Positions 58,808-64,000 of a DNA stretch of 64,000 nt are shown piece after piece. How positions within the stretch are numbered: the first letter of the stretch is position 1; each line of letters starts with the position of its first letter. The notes beneath the pieces are model-generated. The model was not told the DNA's origin. It ran no database searches and saw nothing but the letters and a program-made list of their open reading frames with translations. The stretch covers positions 1 through 64,000 of the forward strand of contig CAAGJW010000078.1 in assembly GCA_900770215.1 (NCBI GenBank), written 5' to 3'. This DNA comes from Bacteroidales bacterium (GTDB lineage: Bacteria > Bacteroidota > Bacteroidia > Bacteroidales > Muribaculaceae). A program made the position numbers and the translations under genes.

Positions 58808-59077
58808 TCATTTGCCGAACATTGAGCCACGACCCGTGAGCAACCAATCTGCATTGACACCGCAATCACGCACGAGCGGCACACACCAGCCAATTTCAAA
58901 GAAGCCTTTGTTCATGTTCTTGCGCTGCACATACAAGTGCGGCATGTCAATGTCATTATCCCTACAGTACTGCGACACGCTTGCAATGCGGTGTGTGTTC
59001 TTGCACTCTTGCAACACGGTGAAGAAGCGTGTCATCACTTGTATCGTGTCGATAGAGTAATTGCGTGTCTTGCTCAT
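58808..59077 (-). CDS. Small repressor-domain protein of the prophage
   Basis: 89 residues. A helical protein whose end, VNADWLLTGRGSMFGK, is the typical close of phage CI-type helix-turn-helix domains (WLLTGxG). The helices at about 30-60 would hold the DNA-recognition part. It shares this closing motif with the larger repressor of the same operon. Last gene of the leftward operon; its start overlaps the previous stop by 4 bp. It may be an auxiliary regulator. Confidence 0.65.
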   Translation of the reverse strand: MSKTRNYSIDTIQVMTRFFTVLQECKNTHRIASVSQYCRDNDIDMPHLYVQRKNMNKGFFEIGWCVPLVRDCGVNADWLLTGRGSMFGK

Positions 59078-59277
59078 TGGTTCAAGATTTCAGTGCGCAA
59101 CCACAATACATCGTCGTAGAGCGACGCAATCTCATCGGTCGAGAGATTGTTCACTTTGCGCCGGTCAAGCTCGCAGGCGAGCTGTTTCTGTGCGTCTGTG
59201 AGCCTCTCTGCGCTCACGTCACGGTGTGTGAGCGCATCTTTCATCAAGTTGATGACTAATCTGCTGTGTTCTGTCAT
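59074..59277 (-). CDS. Small helical prophage protein
   Basis: 67 residues, highly charged and helical (MTEHSRLVINLMKDALTH, ERLTDAQKQLACELDRRKVN). No domain recognised. Lies 1 nt after the previous gene and overlaps the next by 4 bp, so it is translated as part of the coupled repressor operon. Confidence 0.65.
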   Translation of the reverse strand: MTEHSRLVINLMKDALTHRDVSAERLTDAQKQLACELDRRKVNNLSTDEIASLYDDVLWLRTEILNQ

Positions 59278-59278
59278 A

Positions 59279-59671
59279 TCACCAATCTGTCATATAGGTT
59301 ACTTGAAACACTTTCACATCACCTAATTTGTAGGTCAGAGCGAGCATCAACGGCTTGCCCGGTTTCTTTGAGCGTACCTGTGTGAAGTCAACATTGTTGA
59401 TGCCTTCAGTACACTCGAAAGTAGTCACTTCCAAATCATCACGAGCAATCGTCTCACGAGCATTGACTATGTGCAATACACGCACTCTCGACGTGGCGAC
59501 ATTCTCAACGGTGATAGTGCGCTTGCTCGTATCGATAGTGAACACGTTCTGCGCTTCTACTAATTCGCCGTCATCAACGCTCATAAAGCGTGTTGTAAGC
59601 TGCTGCGCAGAAGCAAGAGCTGCGCTCATCAGCACGGCACACATCATCATCAGTCTGAAAATAGTCTTCAT
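59279..59671 (-). CDS. Exported prophage protein in the repressor operon
   Basis: 130 residues with a clear signal peptide (1-22, SAALASAQ). The mature part is beta-rich (TTRFMSVDDGELVEAQN, KRTITVENVATSRVRVLHIV) and has no recognised fold. Its start overlaps the repressor stop by 4 bp (ATGA), so it should be made while the prophage is dormant. Lysogenic-state exported proteins often change the host surface or block related phages; that role is inferred. Confidence 0.7.
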   Translation of the reverse strand: MKTIFRLMMMCAVLMSAALASAQQLTTRFMSVDDGELVEAQNVFTIDTSKRTITVENVATSRVRVLHIVNARETIARDDLEVTTFECTEGINNVDFTQVRSKKPGKPLMLALTYKLGDVKVFQVTYMTDW

Positions 59672-60099
59672 TGTCTTTCGGTTTTGTCGGTCATTTTTTC
59701 AATCACAGATATAAGTCTGTCAATCTGTTCATCTCGTTTCTGCACGAGCTTGCGCATCTCTGTAATCTCAGTTATCGCTTTGTCTATCGTGCGAGAAGAA
59801 TTGACGTTATTAGAATTGACGTTGTGGCTTCCGACGATAGAAGTGTTGCCGTCATTTTGCTCAACGTGTGTACTGTTGTCTTCGACAAGCATTGAGCCTT
59901 CACCGGTCAACAACCACACCAAACTAATATTCAAGTATGCTGCTTGAATTTTCTCGGCAACTTCTTTCGAGATGCCGTGCTTGCCGTTCTTGATGTCATA
60001 TAAGGTCTGAACCGTGGCAAGTCCCACGTCGGCAGCGATTTGACGGTAACTTTTCGCCAAAAAATTTTTTAATGCGATAATTCTCTCACTATCAGTCAT
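59668..60099 (-). CDS. CI-type prophage repressor with coiled-coil C-terminus
   Basis: 143 residues. The N-terminal helix-turn-helix (about 5-65) contains YRQIAADVGLATVQTLYDIKNG as the recognition part (split: YRQIAADVGLA and TVQTLYDIKNG), closing with LVWLLTGEGSML. A polar linker rich in Asn and Ser follows, then a C-terminal coiled coil (about 105-143, ITEITEMRKLVQKRDEQIDR). There is no LexA-like protease domain, so self-cleavage on DNA damage is not expected. First gene of the leftward operon, facing the divergent control region. Confidence 0.85.
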   Translation of the reverse strand: MTDSERIIALKNFLAKSYRQIAADVGLATVQTLYDIKNGKHGISKEVAEKIQAAYLNISLVWLLTGEGSMLVEDNSTHVEQNDGNTSIVGSHNVNSNNVNSSRTIDKAITEITEMRKLVQKRDEQIDRLISVIEKMTDKTERQ

Positions 60100-60276
60100 A
60101 AAGCATAAAATTTAAGTATTGTACTGAAAAACTACTTGAAAAAATTTTGCTATTCAAGTATTTTAATTTAACTTTGCAGCACAATAGTTAATTTACTATT
60201 GTCGCAACACATAAAATATTGCGAGTAAAAGTAAATAATTAGTGCGTATCACGCAAATTTTCACAACATTTTTGAT
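60100..60276. promoter_or_regulatory. Prophage switch region with repeated half-sites and early promoter
   Basis: The rightward promoter has TTTG (60146-60149), a 19-bp spacer, and TAACTTTG (60169-60176). Half-sites of the form TTCAAGTA/TACTTGAA occur at 60111-60118 (one mismatch), 60122-60128 (shortened), 60133-60140 and 60153-60160. The last two bracket the -33 element, as expected for repressor operators. A perfect 7-bp inverted repeat, CAATAGT/ACTATTG, lies at about 60182-60201. Confidence 0.7.
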
Positions 60277-60519
60277 ATGAAAGCGCAGAAAAAAACATTC
60301 AAAGACATCTACTTGGAGCGTAAGCAGCTGCCTACGCACGCAGAAATGTTCATTGCAGAAGTCGCAGAGTTGACGCATCGCTCGACCAACACTGTAAAGA
60401 TGTGGCTGCTCGGCCGACAGGTGCCCGACGAACTGACGCAGAGCGTCATTGCAAAAAAGTATAATGTAGATATTAACAGTCTCTTTCCAGTCAATGAGGC
60501 AAAAGTCGCAACAGTATGA
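60277..60519 (+). CDS. Small helix-turn-helix-like early protein
   Basis: 80 residues. THAEMFIAEVAELTHRSTNTVKMWLLGRQVPDE (split: THAEMFIAEVAELTHRS and TNTVKMWLLGRQVPDE) forms a helix-turn-helix-like element around residues 20-52, and the end SLFPVNEAKVATV is typical of small phage regulators. First gene of the rightward operon, so it could be the Cro-like opponent of the repressor. Overlaps the next gene by 4 bp. Confidence 0.7.
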   Translation: MKAQKKTFKDIYLERKQLPTHAEMFIAEVAELTHRSTNTVKMWLLGRQVPDELTQSVIAKKYNVDINSLFPVNEAKVATV

Positions 60520-60752
60520 AAGCATTACTAACTAATTGGCGCAGCTATGTGCTGGCAGTCATCGCAATGGCAGGTATCGCACTTGTGTTCAGCGAGACGA
60601 CTGAAGATGAAAACTTCCTGCTCAACTTCTTGTGGAGCAAGGCGCTCGGCGTGGCATGCTTATATGTGTGTTACAAGCTCTCAAACTACTGGGAGCGTCG
60701 CAACAAAATCGATTACTCAACACTATCAAACATTGATGACGCATGGGAGTAG
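60516..60752 (+). CDS. Small prophage membrane protein
   Basis: 78 residues with two membrane helices (SYVLAVIAMAGIALVF about 9-24; ALGVACLYVCYKLSNYW about 43-59) and a charged tail. No family recognised. Translationally coupled to both neighbours (4-bp and 10-bp overlaps). Confidence 0.7.
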   Translation: MKALLTNWRSYVLAVIAMAGIALVFSETTEDENFLLNFLWSKALGVACLYVCYKLSNYWERRNKIDYSTLSNIDDAWE

Positions 60753-61024
60753 AAGAACGACTTGAACGCATCGAGCGACTTATGCTTATCAGCTCAAAGT
60801 CAGTTCTCGACACACAAGAAGTCGCTCTGTTGCTCGGCATCAGCGAGAGCCGGGTGCGCCACTTGACAGCAGCTCGTGACATTCCGCACTACAAGCAGGG
60901 CAAGTCAGTGTACTTCAAGAAGTCAGAGATTGAACAGTGGCAACTTGCTCAACGCATACCGACAAACGATGAGATTAGAAGCAAAGCAGTGACACACGTC
61001 GCTAAATCAAGACTAACAGTTTAA
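60743..61024 (+). CDS. Excisionase-like helix-turn-helix protein
   Basis: 93 residues. The MerR/excisionase-type domain spans about 22-70: LDTQEVALLLGISESRVRHL, then IPHYKQGKSVYFKKSEIEQW. Proteins of this type in Bacteroidota elements either direct excision or regulate early genes. It overlaps the membrane-protein gene by 10 bp and lies 18 nt before the ATPase gene. Confidence 0.8.
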   Translation: MGVEERLERIERLMLISSKSVLDTQEVALLLGISESRVRHLTAARDIPHYKQGKSVYFKKSEIEQWQLAQRIPTNDEIRSKAVTHVAKSRLTV

Positions 61025-61042
61025 CTAACTAATAACAACGCA

Positions 61043-63034
61043 ATGAAGACGATTAAAATCAAATCAATGCATTTCGTAAATTTCAAGGGACTGCATGAAT
61101 TTGCGATAGAGTTCGACGAGAACGTAACGAGAGTGCTTGGTCGCAACGGCAGCGGCAAGACAACTATCTTTGACGGCTTCACTTGGCTGCTCTTTGGCAA
61201 AGACAGTGAAGACCGCAAGGACTTCAACATCAAGACGCTCGACGAGAACGGTGTCGCTATACCACAGCTACCGCACGAAGTGAGCGCAGTCATCAATGTT
61301 GACGGCAACGACATCACGCTGCGTCGTGTCTATGTCGAAAAATGGGTGAAGCGTCGTGGTGCTGTGAGCGCAGAGTTCACCGGGCATACCGAAGAACGCT
61401 TCTACAATGACGTGCCGTGCAAAGCAAGCGAGTACGACGCAAAGATTGCAGAGCTGTGCGGTGAGCAGGTATTCAAGTTCATCACCAACCCGACGTATTT
61501 CTCACGACAGAAAGCAGACGTACAGCGTGCGATGCTCATTCGCATGGCGGGCGGTATCAGTGACGATGACATCGCAGCAGACAACGAAGACTTCAAGTCG
61601 CTGCTCGCACAGCTCACCGGCAAGACGCTCGCAGAGTACAAGCGTGAAATCGCAGTGAAAAAGAGCAAGCTGCGTGCAGAGATTGACACGCTGCCCGACC
61701 GCATTGATGAGCGCAAGCGTGACGTTCCCGAAGTCGAAGATTGGGCGACTCTCGAAGCTCAAATCAAGCAGCTCACGAGCGAAAAGTCAGAGATTGACGC
61801 AGAGATAGCAGACGCTGCAAAGTCACTGCGCAAAGCGAGCGATGAGCGCATGAAAGTGATTGAGCAGCTCAACGCTGTGCGCTCACAGAAAGCAAAGCGA
61901 GAGTTCGAGATTAAAGAGACCGCTCTCGCAGATTGGCGCAAGCGCAAGAGCGACAAGCAAGCACTGCTCGCAAGTATCGCAAGCATCGAGCGTGAAATCT
62001 CGCAGCTCGTGCGTGAGCGTGAGGGCAACATGAAGCTGCTTCAGAACTACAACGAGCAGCGCAACGACCTAATCGCAGAGTTCAGAGCTATCAAAGCAGA
62101 GACGCTCAACATCAACGAGAACGAGTTTGTCTGCCCGACGTGTCACAGACGCTATGAAGTCGATGAGATTGAGAGCAAAGTCGCTGAAATCACCGCATCA
62201 TTCAACGAGCGTCGTGCAAGGCTGCTTGAAGACAACAAGCGCAGAGGTCTCGCAGTGCGTCAACATATCGACAGCATCAACGAGCAACTGACACAGCAGC
62301 AACAGCGCATCGAGCAGCTCAAAGCAGACATCGAGACGAAGAAGCAATCACAGCTATACAGCGAGACATTCGACGTTGAGCCATCGACGCACGATGCTGT
62401 AACGAGCGACAGTGAGTATCAAGCATTGTGCGAGCGTGAAACGTCGCTGCAAGAGCAGAGCAACACGTCGCTGCAAGAGCAGAGCAACAGCTCGCTGCAA
62501 GAGCAGAGCAACATGCTTGCAGGCAAGATTACAGAGCTGCGCGTGCGTCTGTCGAAGCGTGACATCATTGAGCGCAACAATGCTCGCATTGCAGAGCTCG
62601 AAGAGCAATTAAGAACACAGAATGCAGAGCTTGCTCGCTTGGAAGGCATCGAGTACACGATTGCGCAATTCTCGAAAGCGCGTATCAACGCAGTTGAGCA
62701 GCGCATCAACTCTATGTTCAAGATTGTGCGCTTCAAGATGTTCGCAAAGCAAATAAACGGCGGCGAAGTCGAGACGTGCGAAGCGACTGTCAACGGTGTG
62801 CCGTACAACAACGGTCTCAACAACGCAATGCGCATCATCGCCGGTCTCGACATCATCAACGCAATCTGCAAGTTCGAGGGTGTGACGGCACCCATATTCA
62901 TTGACAATGCAGAGAGCGTGAACGACATTCCCGAAACAGTGTCACAGCTCATCGCTCTCGTAGTGACTGACGATGCGACACTGACTATCGACAACAATAA
63001 ACACAGCGCAGCGCAGACTACGCTTTTCAACTAA
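61043..63034 (+). CDS. SMC/Rad50-like ATPase of a phage recombination module
   Basis: 663 residues. The N-terminal ATP-binding half has Walker A LGRNGSGKTTIF (about 32-43) and a Q-loop region (VFKFITNPTYFSRQ). Long coiled coils flank a zinc hook CPTCHRRY near residue 365. The C-terminal half closes with PIFIDNAESV, the Walker B region. This matches SbcC/Rad50 and phage T4 gp46/T5 D13-type proteins, which work with a nuclease and recombinase in end processing. In the second coiled coil, residues 467-490 are three exact eight-residue repeats (TSLQEQSN, third copy SSLQEQSN), encoded by 24-bp tandem repeats at 62441-62512. RecT follows. Confidence 0.88.
   Translation: MKTIKIKSMHFVNFKGLHEFAIEFDENVTRVLGRNGSGKTTIFDGFTWLLFGKDSEDRKDFNIKTLDENGVAIPQLPHEVSAVINVDGNDITLRRVYVEKWVKRRGAVSAEFTGHTEERFYNDVPCKASEYDAKIAELCGEQVFKFITNPTYFSRQKADVQRAMLIRMAGGISDDDIAADNEDFKSLLAQLTGKTLAEYKREIAVKKSKLRAEIDTLPDRIDERKRDVPEVEDWATLEAQIKQLTSEKSEIDAEIADAAKSLRKASDERMKVIEQLNAVRSQKAKREFEIKETALADWRKRKSDKQALLASIASIEREISQLVREREGNMKLLQNYNEQRNDLIAEFRAIKAETLNINENEFVCPTCHRRYEVDEIESKVAEITASFNERRARLLEDNKRRGLAVRQHIDSINEQLTQQQQRIEQLKADIETKKQSQLYSETFDVEPSTHDAVTSDSEYQALCERETSLQEQSNTSLQEQSNSSLQEQSNMLAGKITELRVRLSKRDIIERNNARIAELEEQLRTQNAELARLEGIEYTIAQFSKARINAVEQRINSMFKIVRFKMFAKQINGGEVETCEATVNGVPYNNGLNNAMRIIAGLDIINAICKFEGVTAPIFIDNAESVNDIPETVSQLIALVVTDDATLTIDNNKHSAAQTTLFN
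62441..62512 (+). repeat. Three 24-bp tandem repeats inside the ATPase gene
   Basis: Three copies of a 24-bp unit (the third differs by 2 bp near its start) encode TSLQEQSN-type repeats. Such repeats can gain or lose units by slippage and change coiled-coil length in frame. Confidence 0.85.
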
Positions 63035-63063
63035 CTAATTATAAATCTTAAAAATTTGTGAAT

Positions 63064-64000
63064 ATGCAACAGCAAAACAAACCAACGACGCAACAGCAGA
63101 CAGCTATCGCAAAGCAGTCTCGCCCGGTTGACATTTTGAAGTCTATGCTCAAAGCCGACAGCGTGCAAGAGCAGTTTACAAATGCTCTCGGCAAGCACCG
63201 TGACGCATTCATAGCAAGCGTGATTGACTTGTACACGAGCGACAAGCAGTTGCAGACTTGCAAGCCGCAAGACATCATCGCACAAGCACTGAAAGCAGCA
63301 TCGATGCAGCTGCCAATAAACAAAGCTCTCGGCTTCGCTTACATCGTCGTTTACAACAACAGCGTGAAAGTGCAAGATGAGCATGGTCGTGACAAGTGGA
63401 TTAAAGTGCCGACACCGACATTCATTCCCGGTTACAAAGGTTACATTCAACTCGCAATGCGCACCGGTCAATATCGCTACATCAACGCAGATTTTGTCTA
63501 TGAGGGCGAACTGCGACAAATCAACCGTCTGACCGGCGAAGTCGCACTCGACGGCGAGCGCAAGAGCGACAAGATAGTCGGTTACTTCGGCTACATCGAG
63601 CTGCTCAACGGCTTCAGCAAGACGCTCTACATGAGTGTTGATGATATGGCGAAGTACGCAAAGCGTTACGCGCCGTCGCTCGGCAAAGCGACTGTCGAAG
63701 CTCTCATCAAGCTCGCTAACACAGAGCAGAACGACAAGCAGGTCGGTTGGCTCGGCAACTTTAACGACATGGCGTTAAAGACTGTCACACGTCGCTTGCT
63801 CTCGAAGTACGGCTATCTCTCTGTTGAGATGCAGGGTGCAGTCGCCGATGACATCGCAGTAAACGAGCAGCGCAACGACTTGCTCGCAGAGAATGCTAAT
63901 AGCGTCGAGTTCAACGCTAACGAAGTCGAGTTTGAGGAAATAGTTGACAAAGAGACCGGCGAAGTCGTGCAACAGCAAGCAGCAGCAGCGCAGCCGACAC
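63064..64000 (+). CDS. recT: RecT family single-strand annealing protein (cut by the window end)
   Basis: At least 312 residues, open to the edge. A glutamine-rich start MQQQNKPTTQQQTAIAKQ precedes the RecT core: QTCKPQDIIAQALKAASMQLPI, LGFAYIVVYNN, FIPGYKGYIQLAMRTGQYR and WLGNFNDMALKTVTRRLLSKYG. RecT proteins bind single strands and anneal them during phage recombination. The ATG is 30 nt after the ATPase stop. The tail is acidic and rich in Glu and Gln (VVQQQAAAAQPT), and the true stop lies outside the window. Confidence 0.93.
   Translation, partial: MQQQNKPTTQQQTAIAKQSRPVDILKSMLKADSVQEQFTNALGKHRDAFIASVIDLYTSDKQLQTCKPQDIIAQALKAASMQLPINKALGFAYIVVYNNSVKVQDEHGRDKWIKVPTPTFIPGYKGYIQLAMRTGQYRYINADFVYEGELRQINRLTGEVALDGERKSDKIVGYFGYIELLNGFSKTLYMSVDDMAKYAKRYAPSLGKATVEALIKLANTEQNDKQVGWLGNFNDMALKTVTRRLLSKYGYLSVEMQGAVADDIAVNEQRNDLLAENANSVEFNANEVEFEEIVDKETGEVVQQQAAAAQPT

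Larger units (their letters stand above)
57102..64000. mobile_element. Prophage-like integrated element next to mnmE, right end outside the window
   Basis: Directly after the mnmE stop the base composition drops and codon choice shifts strongly to GCA, CGT and AGC-rich words. It carries a tyrosine integrase, a leftward CI-type repressor operon, a divergent control region, a small early HTH gene, an excisionase-like gene, an SMC-like ATPase and RecT. This gene order is typical of temperate phages. No structural genes are inside the window, so an ICE cannot be fully excluded. Confidence 0.85.

Overview
The window looks like chromosome from a high-GC gut member of the Bacteroidales (Bacteroidota), probably near Muribaculaceae or Prevotellaceae. 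The evidence is the -7 promoter box TAnnTTTG, often with a TTG about 19 bp further up; the absence of Shine-Dalgarno sequences; secreted proteins ending in short conserved C-terminal sorting-type modules or dockerins; and the kinds of housekeeping genes present. Most of the sequence is very GC-rich. Two stretches are not: about 45.56-46.96 kb, and everything after about 57.1 kb.

Region by region. Positions 1-4137 hold an envelope-modification cluster: an N-terminally truncated acyltransferase, a complete acyltransferase and a phosphoethanolamine-transferase-like sulfatase-fold enzyme. A U32-family protein, mutS and a secreted metallophosphatase follow (4158-9528). Next come repeat-rich intergenic DNA, two secreted proteins on the minus strand (9960-11918), and two large secreted paralogues on the plus strand (12483-16016), each with a long 5' leader. 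The core block 16344-22480 carries pheT, a cupin, yebC, a secreted nuclease/phosphatase and recA. A secreted esterase and two small unknown genes lead into two very large secreted, dockerin-tagged proteins on the minus strand (24596-30493), one of them an M6-type protease. A TPR protein and an outer-membrane barrel form a pair (30855-35877). tRNA-Phe and metK follow; metK has a SAM-II-type riboswitch with a readable start-codon switch. Then come another large Ig-like secreted protein, a membrane flippase-like protein, rsmA, an unknown gene and frr.

Between frr and a three-gene operon (namZ, Na+/solute symporter, WYL regulator) lies a 2.7-kb island with an orphan RHS toxin tip and its presumed immunity gene, bounded by an exact 17-bp direct repeat. 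Two tandem small cysteine-rich proteins, pepT, two tandem non-specific endonucleases and mnmE follow.

Immediately after the 3' end of mnmE the composition and codon use change. A tyrosine integrase opens a prophage-like element running off the window. It has a leftward repressor operon that includes one exported protein, a central divergent control region with repeated half-sites, and rightward early genes: a small HTH protein, a small membrane protein, an excisionase-like HTH protein, an SMC/Rad50-like ATPase and RecT. The last gene is cut by the window edge.

The most interesting observations are the complete metK switch, the repeat-flanked toxin/immunity island, and the prophage control and repeat regions, including two interlocking perfect inverted repeats just after the integrase.
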